From: an uncultured Celeribacter sp.
Lineage (GTDB): Bacteria > Pseudomonadota > Alphaproteobacteria > Rhodobacterales > Rhodobacteraceae
DNA: 64,000 bases
Assembly: GCF_963676475.1 (NCBI RefSeq)
Contig: NZ_OY781106.1
Location: 2,542,001-2,606,000 of the forward strand
Reading direction: 5' to 3'
In this document: positions 19,630 through 28,667 of the stretch, piece by piece
Position numbering within the stretch: the stretch's first letter is position 1
How the letters are laid out: every line of letters begins with the position of its first letter
Made by a program: the position numbers and the translations under genes
Notes under the pieces: generated by a model
What the model was told of the DNA's origin: nothing
Database searches by the model: none
What the model saw: the letters and a program-made list of their open reading frames with translations, nothing else

Positions 19630-20133
19630 ATGCTTCTCGAATTCATCGCCACCATTTCCGCAGGCGTCGGTGCCGCCGGGATCATCCTTGCGCTGCAAAA
19701 ACTTCTGCGTTTGCCGATGCCGAAATGGGCGATGCCCGCCGCCGCCGGTCTCGCCATGTTGGCCTTTACGATCTGGTCGGACTACTCGTGGTTCTCGCGC
19801 GCCGAAGCGGGCTTGGGCGAGAGCAAGATCACCGCCATGACCGTCGACAAGCGCCAGATCTGGCGGCCCTGGACCTTTGTGTTCCCGGTCACCACACAGT
19901 TCATCGCCTTGGACAAAGAGGGCGCCAAGGTCGACGGCGCCATGGTGGAAACCGACATGTATCTTTTGGCCCGCCGCTCCGAGAGCGCCATCGTGCCGGT
20001 GGCTTTCGACTGCCTCCTGTCGCGCCGCGCCGACACCGTCGGCTTGCCGGAGGGCGATCTCTCGGGCGCGACATGGTATGACATGAACGAGGATGACCCG
20101 GTATTGCGGACGGCTTGCGATGAGTTGAGGTAG
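19630..20133 (+). CDS. Conserved small membrane protein of unknown function
   Basis: I do not recognise this 167-residue protein. It has two N-terminal hydrophobic segments (about 3-24 and 33-49) and then a soluble domain of about 115 residues with RQIWRPWTFVFPVTTQF and a single conserved-looking Cys in AFDCLLSRRAD. It starts 18 bp after the DUF294 gene and ends 26 bp before the response regulator, so it is part of the operon. A role as membrane partner of the neighbouring signalling proteins is only a guess. Confidence 0.75.
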   Translation: MLLEFIATISAGVGAAGIILALQKLLRLPMPKWAMPAAAGLAMLAFTIWSDYSWFSRAEAGLGESKITAMTVDKRQIWRPWTFVFPVTTQFIALDKEGAKVDGAMVETDMYLLARRSESAIVPVAFDCLLSRRADTVGLPEGDLSGATWYDMNEDDPVLRTACDELR

Positions 20134-20159
20134 CATCATCAGAGGGGAGGAGGAGACAT

Positions 20160-20549
20160 ATGGCAGATCAAAAGCGCATCCTTCTGGTTGAGGATGAGGA
20201 CAATATCGCCATCGCCATCGAGGTGTTGTTGACCCGCGCGGGCTATGAGCTTTTGCGCGTGTCCCATGGCGATCAGGCCCTCCCCAACATTCGCGCGCAA
20301 AAGCCCGATCTCGTGCTTCTTGACGTGACGCTTCCGGGGCTGTCGGGCTATGAGGTCTGCCAACGTCTGCGCCTTGATGCCGAATTGGCGCACATCCCCG
20401 TGCTGATGATGTCCGCGCGTGCCTCCGAGGCCGAACAGCGCAAAGGTGTGGCGATGGGCGCGAATGCATTTTTGACAAAACCCTTTGCCATGAGTGATCT
20501 TTTGGGCTCCGTCGCCCGCCTGATCGCAGGAGGAGCGCATGAAAATTGA
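20160..20549 (+). CDS. Single-domain response regulator (CheY-like receiver)
   Basis: The 129-residue protein is a lone receiver domain: acidic pocket VEDEDN, phospho-acceptor Asp in LVLLDVTLPG (about residue 59), and the conserved Lys in FLTKPFA (about 106). There is no output domain. GGGAGGAGG lies just before the ATG at 20160. Its 3' end overlaps the next gene by 11 bp, which suggests coupled expression with the kinase-like exonuclease protein. Confidence 0.92.
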   Translation: MADQKRILLVEDEDNIAIAIEVLLTRAGYELLRVSHGDQALPNIRAQKPDLVLLDVTLPGLSGYEVCQRLRLDAELAHIPVLMMSARASEAEQRKGVAMGANAFLTKPFAMSDLLGSVARLIAGGAHEN

Positions 20550-22641
20550 ACACTGGTCTTTGCGGCTTCGGGTCTTTCTATTTTTCGCCTTTCTCGCGGT
20601 TGTCGCGATCTCCGGTGAGGCCATCGGGCTCTACCTCGGCTTTGCCCGGATGGACAACCCCGGCGCCATAGACGGGTTTGTCTTTGCCGGCGTGATCGCG
20701 GGGTTTGCCACGTTGGCCGTGGTGGCCTGGGTCTGGTTCCTGTTCGACGAACACCTCGCCCGCCCGATCCAGCGGCTCGCGGGTGGCATGCTGGCGCGGG
20801 CGCATGCCGATGTCGACGACTCTCTGGACGAGAAAACCGCGCGCTATCTGGGCGACTTGGCCCCCGCCGCCCGCGCGGTGACGGAAAACCTCACCGCCAC
20901 CCGCAACAAACTGGCCGAAAGCGTCGCGCAAGAAACCACCCGGCTCATCGAGGAAAAAGAAAAACTCACGGCACTTTCCGCCGAGATGCCGCTTGGGATC
21001 GTGCTCGCCTCCGGTCATCACAAGATCGCTTTTTACAACGGCACCGCCGCCGATCTTTTGTCCGCCGATCACGCCCCCGGCCTCGATCATTCGATCTTCG
21101 ATTTCCTGCGCGCGCGTCCGATTCAATCGGCCTACACGCGGCTTTGCGCCGGCGAAGGTGGCGATGGGCATGTGCTGCCCCTGACGGTTGCCACCACGCA
21201 TGGCGGCGAGGTGCTCTCCGCCCGCATGCGTCTGATGCATGCGCCGAATGAGGGCGACGTCACGCCGCCTTATGTGCTGACGCTCGATGATGTGACCTCC
21301 GATCTCACCGTCCATGCCGAGCGCGAAAAGCTGCTGTCGCGCCTCTTCGCGACGCTGCGCCCCTCCATCGCCTCGCTGCAAACCACGCTGGCCGCTCGCG
21401 ACGCCGACGACAGCCTGCGCAGCGATCCGCGTCTCGACCGCGCGCTTGTTGATGAGATGTCAAAACTCACCGGCATCATCGCCACCCTCGACGATCAATA
21501 TGAGGCGGGCAAAGCGAACTGGTGGCCGATGGCACAGGTGCGCAGCGCGGAGCTTTGCGATGCGCTCTCTGCGCAGTTGCAACAGGATGACATTACGCTG
21601 GCTGCTGATGCCTCCGACGCCATGGTGCTCACCTTGGATGCGGTTCAAATCATCACACTTCTCTCCCATATCGCCCGCCACATCACCCGCACCGGTGGTC
21701 GCGCCCTGTCGTTTTTGATCAGCCGCGACGAGGGCGCAGGCGCGATGCTGGCGCTGGGGTGGAGTGGCGATCCCTTGTCGGTCGATCTGTTGGAAAACTG
21801 GCTCTCAGAGACGCTTGACGTGGGCCTCGTCGATATGAGCGGACGCGATATTTTGGAGGCCCATGGCACGGAGATCTGGCCCGAATTCGGACGCGCGTCG
21901 CGCGCGGTTCTGAAACTGCCGATCCGCGAAGCCCGTCGTTTGCGTCGCCCCCTGGGCGATGGTCGTCGCGCCGTGACCTATGACTTTGATCTTCTATCGA
22001 AAACCCCGCCGAAAGAGTTGATGGACACACCGCTCTCGGACCTGTCCTATGTGGTCTTCGACACGGAAACCACCGGGCTGTTGCCGTCCCAAGGCGACGA
22101 GATTTGCCAGATCGCCGCGCTCCGTGTGGTGAACGGCAAGGTGATCGAGACCGAAGCCCTCGACCAGCTCGTGAACCCCGGCCGTAACATCCCAAAATCC
22201 GCCACAGAAGTGCATCACATCACCAACGCCATGGTGAAGGACGCGCCCAAAATCGACGTGGCCGGACGGCAATTGCACAGCTTTGCCAGAGGTGCCGTGT
22301 TGGTCGCCCATAACGCGCCGTTTGATTTGGAATTCCTGCGCCGTCACGAGGCCGAGATCGGCGCGAAATTCACCAATCCCGTGCTCGACACCGTGCTTTT
22401 GTCCGCCATCGTTTTTGGCCAATCCGAAGAGCACACGCTGGATGCGATCTCCACACGTCTCGGCGTCAAAATCCCGCCAGAGGCACGTCACACCGCCATG
22501 GGGGACACGATTGCGACGGCGGATGTGTTTATCAAATTGCTGCGCATGGCCGAGGAAAAAGGCATCCGCACCTTTGGCAATGCCCTCACGGAGATGCGAA
22601 AACACAAACGGCTTTTGCAAGATGCCAATGGGCCCGCGTAG
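20539..22641 (+). CDS. Membrane PAS/degenerate kinase-like protein fused to DnaQ-type 3'-5' exonuclease
   Basis: The 700-residue protein begins with two membrane helices (about 9-34 and 45-69), a HAMP-like and coiled segment, and a PAS-like region at about 140-260. A region resembling a histidine kinase follows, but the expected H-box histidine is absent in FATLRPSIASLQ. The C-terminal third is a DEDDh exonuclease: FDTETTG with Asp508 and Glu510, HNAPFD with Asp596, and HTAMGD with His651 and Asp656, all intact. Related exonucleases cluster with DUF294 genes elsewhere. A membrane-bound, possibly signal-gated nuclease is the inference; annotating it as polymerase III epsilon would be misleading. 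Confidence 0.85.
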   Translation: MKIEHWSLRLRVFLFFAFLAVVAISGEAIGLYLGFARMDNPGAIDGFVFAGVIAGFATLAVVAWVWFLFDEHLARPIQRLAGGMLARAHADVDDSLDEKTARYLGDLAPAARAVTENLTATRNKLAESVAQETTRLIEEKEKLTALSAEMPLGIVLASGHHKIAFYNGTAADLLSADHAPGLDHSIFDFLRARPIQSAYTRLCAGEGGDGHVLPLTVATTHGGEVLSARMRLMHAPNEGDVTPPYVLTLDDVTSDLTVHAEREKLLSRLFATLRPSIASLQTTLAARDADDSLRSDPRLDRALVDEMSKLTGIIATLDDQYEAGKANWWPMAQVRSAELCDALSAQLQQDDITLAADASDAMVLTLDAVQIITLLSHIARHITRTGGRALSFLISRDEGAGAMLALGWSGDPLSVDLLENWLSETLDVGLVDMSGRDILEAHGTEIWPEFGRASRAVLKLPIREARRLRRPLGDGRRAVTYDFDLLSKTPPKELMDTPLSDLSYVVFDTETTGLLPSQGDEICQIAALRVVNGKVIETEALDQLVNPGRNIPKSATEVHHITNAMVKDAPKIDVAGRQLHSFARGAVLVAHNAPFDLEFLRRHEAEIGAKFTNPVLDTVLLSAIVFGQSEEHTLDAISTRLGVKIPPEARHTAMGDTIATADVFIKLLRMAEEKGIRTFGNALTEMRKHKRLLQDANGPA

Positions 22642-22642
22642 G

Positions 22643-23242
22643 TCAGATTAGTGCACGAATTTTGCCGACCGCCTCGCGGTGATCGAAAAATGGCACATGG
22701 TCTGGCGGCATGTTTTTGTGAAGGGCCGCCTCGACTTCGGCCAGCACTACACGCGTGACAAAAGGCAGATCAAACGCCCGCGCGCCCTCCAACGTCACCC
22801 ATTGCAGAAGCGACAGCTCATCCTCGGCACGGGAGAAATCATCCGGGTCATTGGCGATATCCTCGGCCTTAATCAGGAAGAACCGCGCATCGAACCGGCG
22901 CGGGCGGCCCGGCGGCGTGATGGCGCGAAAGATGAACTCCGCCTCGCGGGTTTCCTTGAGCAACAATCCGGTTTCTTCGCGCAATTCCCGCACCGCCGCC
23001 GTGACCAAAGCCGATGCCAATTCCGGCGAGGCCTCCGCCGACAATCGGCGCAGGGTCTCCACATCCAGTGCCACAGGGGAAGCGAAATCTTCCGCATCCA
23101 CCGCGCCACCGGGAAAGACGAATTTGCCGGGCATGAACACGGCACTGCGCCCGCGCTGTCCCATGAGCACACGCGGACCTTCTGCGCCGTCACGCAAGAG
23201 AATCACCGTGGCGGCATCACGTATGGGAACATCTGTCATCAT
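22643..23242 (-). CDS. NUDIX hydrolase
   Basis: The 199-residue protein contains the NUDIX catalytic core RELREETGLLL, preceded by FVFPGGAVDAED. An insertion of about 30 residues separates the glycine-rich start of the box from the catalytic REL segment, as in CoA-pyrophosphatase-like or NUDT19-like members. Substrate cannot be assigned. It converges tail to tail with the exonuclease gene with 1 bp between stops. Confidence 0.88.
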   Translation of the reverse strand: MMTDVPIRDAATVILLRDGAEGPRVLMGQRGRSAVFMPGKFVFPGGAVDAEDFASPVALDVETLRRLSAEASPELASALVTAAVRELREETGLLLKETREAEFIFRAITPPGRPRRFDARFFLIKAEDIANDPDDFSRAEDELSLLQWVTLEGARAFDLPFVTRVVLAEVEAALHKNMPPDHVPFFDHREAVGKIRALI

Positions 23243-23253
23243 GACATCAGCCT

Positions 23254-23363
23254 AAAGCGTTTTTCGTTTAATCTGAAACAGATTGAGCGAAAAACGTTAC
23301 CACAATGAATTGATAGTGCTGCGTTTCTCAAAAATTGAGTGCCTCAAGTTTCTTGAGAGACGC
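23254..23363. repeat. Paired inverted-repeat intergenic element
   Basis: Two imperfect palindromes lie side by side. The first has AGCGTTTTTCG (23256-23266) facing CGAAAAACGTT (23288-23298). The second has GCGTTTCTCAA (23321-23331) facing TTGAGAGACGC (23353-23363). The interval is AT-rich and sits between the NUDIX promoter side and the end of the secretion operon. It looks like a dispersed extragenic repeat rather than an operator, but only one copy is in this window. Confidence 0.6.
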
Positions 23364-23375
23364 TTTAAACGCAGA

Positions 23376-24545
23376 TCAGGGTTCGCGGAAGGCCTCGCGT
23401 GACTTGTAGAGCGGTTTCAGCAGATATTGCAGAAAGGTCTTTGACCCAGTGTGCAATTCGACCTGCGCGCGCATCCCCGGGCGAATTTCGATCCGCTGTT
23501 GCCGCTCGGTGAGGCTGTCGAGATCAACGGTCGCGGTCACCCGGTAATAGGGCTGCGCATTCGGGTCGCGTTCGTCTTTGAAGGTGTCGGCGGAGACCAC
23601 CTGAACCTTGCCCTTGAGCGCACCGTAGATGGTGTAATCATAGGCCGAAAGCTTGATCGTCGCATCCTGCCCCGGCTCGACATGGGCGATGTCTTCGGGC
23701 CGCACCTGTGCCTCGATGAACAGCTCTTCGTCGACGGGAATGATCTGGACCAATTCCTCGCCCGGACGGATCACACCGCCGATGGTGGTCACCGTCAGAT
23801 TGTTGACGATGCCGCGCATCGGCGCGGTGATCACGGTGCGGTCCAATTGGTCATTCGCCAGCGTAAGCGCCTGTTTCACCGACGCAATTTCCTTGAGCGT
23901 ATCGGAATATTCCTCGGCGCGCTGCAAATCGGCCTGTGTCACGATCTCATTATATTTGAGCTGAGCGTCCGAATGCGCCTTGCGCGCGCGGGTCACTTCG
24001 ATGAGGGACACCACGTTTTTTTGGAGCATATCCTCCATCAGGGATCGCTCGGTTTCCGCCTGTTTGAGAACCGCCATCGCGCCATCTTTACGGGCCAGAT
24101 AATCGGCGACGCGAGCGCTCAAAAGCGCCTGCTCGGAGGCCACGACATCGGAGGCACGGGCCGCCAGATCATCGTCCACCTCGAAAGTCCCCTCACCCGC
24201 CATCTCCGCCTCAAGCCGCAGTTGACGCACACTCAAAGCATCGAGCTTTTCCTGAAGATCATCGGCGGAGGTGCGAAATTCTGTGCCTTGCAAACGCGCA
24301 AGCACCTGTCCCTGCGCGACCTCTTGGCCCTCATGCACCAGAAGTTCGGACAGGATGCCACCTTCGAGGTTCTGAACGATCTGCGGGCGGGAACTTGAGA
24401 TCATCTGACCATCGGAGCGCACGATCTCATCGACCCGCGCAATCGCCGCCCAGAGCAGGAACGCCAACACGATCAGCCCCACGATGCGGATCACCCAACC
24501 AGGACGATCCATATCGCGGTCCCACATGTCGTCGAGCGTCACCAT
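23376..24545 (-). CDS. HlyD-family type I secretion adaptor
   Basis: The 389-residue periplasmic adaptor has one N-terminal membrane helix (about 18-38), the SSRPQIVQNLEGGIL block that marks type I secretion HlyD/LapC members, a long coiled-coil hairpin (about 95-240) and a C-terminal beta-barrel ending with IRPGMRAQVELHTG and FLQYLLKPL. It would bridge the ABC exporter and TolC. Its ATG overlaps the exporter's stop by 1 bp (TAATG). Confidence 0.93.
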   Translation of the reverse strand: MVTLDDMWDRDMDRPGWVIRIVGLIVLAFLLWAAIARVDEIVRSDGQMISSSRPQIVQNLEGGILSELLVHEGQEVAQGQVLARLQGTEFRTSADDLQEKLDALSVRQLRLEAEMAGEGTFEVDDDLAARASDVVASEQALLSARVADYLARKDGAMAVLKQAETERSLMEDMLQKNVVSLIEVTRARKAHSDAQLKYNEIVTQADLQRAEEYSDTLKEIASVKQALTLANDQLDRTVITAPMRGIVNNLTVTTIGGVIRPGEELVQIIPVDEELFIEAQVRPEDIAHVEPGQDATIKLSAYDYTIYGALKGKVQVVSADTFKDERDPNAQPYYRVTATVDLDSLTERQQRIEIRPGMRAQVELHTGSKTFLQYLLKPLYKSREAFREP

Positions 24546-27244
24546 TACGCTTGCCCGCCAGGACTTTGGGATTTCGACAGATGCGCCATGACCTGATCAC
24601 GCGGGCCATCGACGACCATGCGCCCGTCCTTGAACACCATGGTGCGGTCCGCCAGCCCGACGATGGGCATACGATGCGTCGCGATCACGGCGGTGCGGCC
24701 AGACAGCCATGAGCGCAAACGCGTCACCAAGGCGGTTTCAAGCGCTTGATCCAGCGCCGCTGTCGGTTCATCGAGCAGGCACACAGACGGGTTCTGCAAC
24801 CAAAGCCGCGCCCAGCCGATGGATTGCCTCTGCCCGACCGAAAGCCCTTCGCCGCCGTCGCGAATTTCGAGATCGAGGCCGCGGTGATGGCCACGGACAA
24901 AAGCACCAAGCCCCGCGAAATCCAACGCGGCCAAAAGACGGTCGTCATTGCGTTCCAGACCGCCCAGATCGAGGTTGTCGCGCAGGCTCCCGGCAAAGAG
25001 CCGCACATCTTGGCCGAGATAGCCGACAGAGCGGCGAATGTCGCGCGGGTCGATCTGGCTCATCTCTGCGCCATCGAGCATCACACGCCCCTGCGTCGGC
25101 GCATAAAGCCCCGCAAGCAGTTTGAGAAATGTGCTCTTTCCCGATCCATTGGCGCCCAGAACTGCCACAATCTGTCCCGGCTTGACATCAACGGCCGGCA
25201 GATCCAACGTCGGCGCACCTTCCGGGTCATAGCGAAACTGCGTCTCGCGCAGGGCATAGGCGCCGGTGATCTCAGAACGGCGCAGGAAGTTGCGATCCTC
25301 GCCCGAATCTTGCGGCGCGGTCGCGATCGCATCCAGCCCATCAAGCGCGGTTTTGACATTGGTCCACCGCGCCATCGTGCCCGAAAGCTGCGTCAGAGGC
25401 GCCAAGGTGCGCGAGGTCAAAATGCCGGTGGCGATGATCGTCCCCACGGTGAATTCGCCCGCAAAAACAAGGTAAGTCCCGGCCACAACGGCCAGCACAT
25501 AGGTGAGCTGTTGCACCGCTTGCGACCAGAAGGTCAGCACACCGGCAAGTTTGCGTTGCTCCGAAGATTTCGCGGCAGACAAGAGGTTCAGCTCGTCCCA
25601 GATGCGGCGCACGCGCTCTTCGCCGCGCTGGGTCTTGATCGTGTCCAGCTCGAACACCGCTTCGTGTAGCAAACGCGTCGCTTTGGCCGAGGCGCCTTGG
25701 GTCTCCTGCGTCAGACGCATCATGCGTTTTTGCATGAAATAGCCGGGGACGACCATGATCACCGCGCCTAGGCCCAAGATGATCACCACCGGCCCGGCGA
25801 TAGACGCCACCAAGGCGAAGAACAGGAAAATAAAGGGAATATCGGCGACGGAACCAATCGTAGAGGCGGTAAAGAATTCGCGCACCGAGCCGAATTCCCG
25901 CATCGCGGAAAACAACCCCGTTGGCGTGGTCGGGCGCGCATCCGAGCGCATGCCCAAGAGCCGCTGCATCAACATGGATTGCACCCGCATCTCGATCTGG
26001 CGCCCTGCACCATCCATCAACCGCGAGCGGGCAAGTTTCAAAACCGCCTCGAATCCAATGGCCAGAGCGGCCCCCAATGCCAGCACCCAAAGCGTCGCCT
26101 GCGATTGGTGCGGGATCACGCGGTCATAGACCTGTAGTGAAAACATCGCGACCGCCACAGCCAGCATATTGGCCACCAGAGAGCCCAGAGCGATCTCGCC
26201 GATCTGACGTTTGAACGCGCCGAATTGGCCCCAAAACCAATGCTGTTTTGAGATGTCCGGCACATAACTGGCGGCAATTGTTTCAAGCGACTTGCCGGCA
26301 CGCACCGCGACACCGGAGAAGAACGGCGCAAATTCGGCCAGAGGCACTTCGGCGCGTTGATCCGGTGCACTTTGGTCGAAGAGGGTCAGAACCTGGCCTT
26401 TTTGCTTCAGAACCAAAACCACATGACCCGAGGACATATAGGCCAGAGCGGGCCAAAACTTTGCGCTCAAAGATGTGGGTCGCGCCACCTCGGCCTTGAG
26501 CCCCGTCATCTCCAACGCGCGGGCCATCGCCTCAGGCGAAATGTCTTCGCCGCCCTGATCGGAAAAGCTTTCCAACAGATCGGAAATCATCGCACGTTGA
26601 CCAAACTGTGCGGCCAAATGGGCAACAAGCTCGGCGCGCTGGATGTGGCGGCGCGTGAAACCCGATTGCGCAGGGGGCGCAGGCGCTTGTGAAACAACAG
26701 GGGCACTCTGTGTCTGCGGCTCAGGCTGGGATACCGGCTGCGCAGGCACAGGCACGCTCTCAGAAACGGCATTCTTTTCAATCGGCGCAGCCAGAGGTGC
26801 TTGCGCCTGTGCGGCCCTCGCCTGACGGGCCTGCGCAGCGGCTTTGACATCGGCTTTCACCTGGGCCACATCGCGCTTCGGTTTGCGGGTCGCATCGGCA
26901 GCCTTGCGCGCCTTTTCAAGCCGCTCCGTTTTAGCCGCCTCTCGCGCCTTGCGGTCCTCTTCGCGGGCTTTGGCACCGGCCTCTTCGCGGGCACGCACCT
27001 CGGCAGTCGCCTCTGCGGCCTTCGCGCGCAACGCGGCTTTCGCGGCACGTTTCTTTTCTGCCAGCGGATCAACAGGTTTGGCGGCGGACGCAGGACGTGT
27101 CGCGGCAGGTTTCGCCTCTGCCCGAGGTGCGCCCAGATGCACCGTCAAAGGGGCTTTCGGTGCCTTGACCTCATTTGACACATCCTTCGGCACGGCAGGC
27201 TTTGCGGAGGTGAGTTTAAAGGCGAGTTTCGGTGCTTTGCTCAA
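24545..27244 (-). CDS. Type I secretion ABC exporter with long Ala/Lys-rich N-terminal extension
   Basis: The 899-residue protein combines an unusual N-terminus with a standard exporter. Residues 1-195 are Ala, Lys, Arg, Glu and Pro rich and probably coiled coil then disordered. A C39-like domain without a catalytic Cys follows (about 196-320), then six membrane helices (about 345-610) and an ATPase domain with GANGSGKST at about 697, LSVGQRQ and VCLLDEPTAALD. It exports the adhesin encoded upstream. The start codon is TTG, overlapping the TolC stop (TTGA); no other in-frame start occurs for about 200 codons. Confidence 0.9.
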   Translation of the reverse strand: MSKAPKLAFKLTSAKPAVPKDVSNEVKAPKAPLTVHLGAPRAEAKPAATRPASAAKPVDPLAEKKRAAKAALRAKAAEATAEVRAREEAGAKAREEDRKAREAAKTERLEKARKAADATRKPKRDVAQVKADVKAAAQARQARAAQAQAPLAAPIEKNAVSESVPVPAQPVSQPEPQTQSAPVVSQAPAPPAQSGFTRRHIQRAELVAHLAAQFGQRAMISDLLESFSDQGGEDISPEAMARALEMTGLKAEVARPTSLSAKFWPALAYMSSGHVVLVLKQKGQVLTLFDQSAPDQRAEVPLAEFAPFFSGVAVRAGKSLETIAASYVPDISKQHWFWGQFGAFKRQIGEIALGSLVANMLAVAVAMFSLQVYDRVIPHQSQATLWVLALGAALAIGFEAVLKLARSRLMDGAGRQIEMRVQSMLMQRLLGMRSDARPTTPTGLFSAMREFGSVREFFTASTIGSVADIPFIFLFFALVASIAGPVVIILGLGAVIMVVPGYFMQKRMMRLTQETQGASAKATRLLHEAVFELDTIKTQRGEERVRRIWDELNLLSAAKSSEQRKLAGVLTFWSQAVQQLTYVLAVVAGTYLVFAGEFTVGTIIATGILTSRTLAPLTQLSGTMARWTNVKTALDGLDAIATAPQDSGEDRNFLRRSEITGAYALRETQFRYDPEGAPTLDLPAVDVKPGQIVAVLGANGSGKSTFLKLLAGLYAPTQGRVMLDGAEMSQIDPRDIRRSVGYLGQDVRLFAGSLRDNLDLGGLERNDDRLLAALDFAGLGAFVRGHHRGLDLEIRDGGEGLSVGQRQSIGWARLWLQNPSVCLLDEPTAALDQALETALVTRLRSWLSGRTAVIATHRMPIVGLADRTMVFKDGRMVVDGPRDQVMAHLSKSQSPGGQA

Positions 27245-28602
27245 ATCGACGCCCCATCTGTCAAAGCCCCGTTGACGCGGGCGATTTCCAACTCGGTCAG
27301 GGCAATTTCATATTTCAGATCAATATGTTTCAACTCTTCGCGGATCATCTGTTCGTAGACGTTCAGCACATCCATGACAGATTTCTGACCCGCTTCGAAT
27401 TGATCCTGAAAAATGCGGTAATTGGCGCGGGTTTGCTGCACCAGATCGGCGGCATCGCGTTCCTGACGGCGCAGGGCCGTGAGGTGGCTGGTGAGCCGTG
27501 CATCCCGCCGCGCTGCGGTTTCACGTGCCTTGCCGATGGCCGCCGTCGCCGCCGCTTCGCGGGCACGGCTGGCGTCCATCTCGGCGGATGTGCCAAGACC
27601 AAGCCCCGCGCCCGCATAGTCAACAGACGAACTCTTGCTCTGCCCCAGAATTGTCGACGCGCTGAGCGTCGGAAGCATGGCGGCGCGCTCGGCCTGAGCC
27701 TCGGCGACGGCACGTTTGGCTTCAGCCTCGGCGCGCAGCACATCGAGCGAGGTCAAGCCCGAAGGCGGCAAGGCCACGCCGGTCGCCTGTTCGAGCGAAG
27801 GCAAGGTTGCGCCACCTGTGAGTGCGGCCAACTCGGCCCGCGCACTGTCTTCGGCCTCGCGATGGGTGCGCGCTTCATGTTCCATTTCCGAAATGATCGA
27901 GCGCACGACACGTTGGTCCGACAGGCTCGACGCACCACCTTTGACACGTTCCGTCACCACGCGGTTGAACTCATGCATCCGGCCCAGCCCACGCTCGGCC
28001 ATACCGGCCTTTTCGCGCGCTTCGGAAATCGTGATGTAAAGTGTCAGCCCCTCGTAGAGACGGTCGTTCATGTCCTGCGACAGGGCCACGGCGGAAACTT
28101 CGACATCGGCAGCGGCAAAGGCGCGTTCGGCCTTGCGTTTGCCATTGTCGTAAAGCGTCATATCGACCAAAAGCCCGGCTGCGACCTTGCCCAAAGCATC
28201 GAGAGAGATGGATGGCCCAATGGTGGGCAACCAGTTTTTGGACCGGGCCACAGAGCGCATTTTGGAGGCGCGCAGTTCGGCTTCGGCCACGCCCGAAGAG
28301 GTGGAGAGAACGGCCTCGGCGACCCGGTCATAGGCCGAACCTTTGGGCAGGACGGACTGGCGGGACAAAAGATCTGATATGATCGGAGAACTGTCGCCAC
28401 TGTTGGCTGCGGTCAGGCTTGGAGCGGAGGCTTCGGTTGCATCGGACGTCATATCGCCTTTGGAGGAGGCGACAGGTTCGACCTTTGACAGAGACAAAGA
28501 TTGGGCGAAGGATTGGCCAAAACCGCCGTTGGAGCCACCAACACAACCACTCAGGCACATCACGGCACCGATCAGGACGCTGAGCTGTGTCCGAACTCTC
28601 AT
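27241..28602 (-). CDS. TolC-family outer membrane efflux lipoprotein
   Basis: The 453-residue protein has a signal peptide ending in a lipobox LSGC (cleavage before Cys20), then a Ser-rich linker and two long helical repeats typical of TolC/LapE outer membrane factors. FEAGQKSVMDVLNVYEQM is the conserved late segment. It would form the outer membrane duct for the adhesin. It is followed directly by the exporter gene with a 4-bp overlap and lies 65 bp after the adhesin. Confidence 0.9.
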   Translation of the reverse strand: MRVRTQLSVLIGAVMCLSGCVGGSNGGFGQSFAQSLSLSKVEPVASSKGDMTSDATEASAPSLTAANSGDSSPIISDLLSRQSVLPKGSAYDRVAEAVLSTSSGVAEAELRASKMRSVARSKNWLPTIGPSISLDALGKVAAGLLVDMTLYDNGKRKAERAFAAADVEVSAVALSQDMNDRLYEGLTLYITISEAREKAGMAERGLGRMHEFNRVVTERVKGGASSLSDQRVVRSIISEMEHEARTHREAEDSARAELAALTGGATLPSLEQATGVALPPSGLTSLDVLRAEAEAKRAVAEAQAERAAMLPTLSASTILGQSKSSSVDYAGAGLGLGTSAEMDASRAREAAATAAIGKARETAARRDARLTSHLTALRRQERDAADLVQQTRANYRIFQDQFEAGQKSVMDVLNVYEQMIREELKHIDLKYEIALTELEIARVNGALTDGASI

Positions 28603-28667
28603 AACCTATGCCCCCACAACATCTTTGGCTCAGGCGGGGAATGCTCCCCGCCGCGCTTTTTGCTCTT

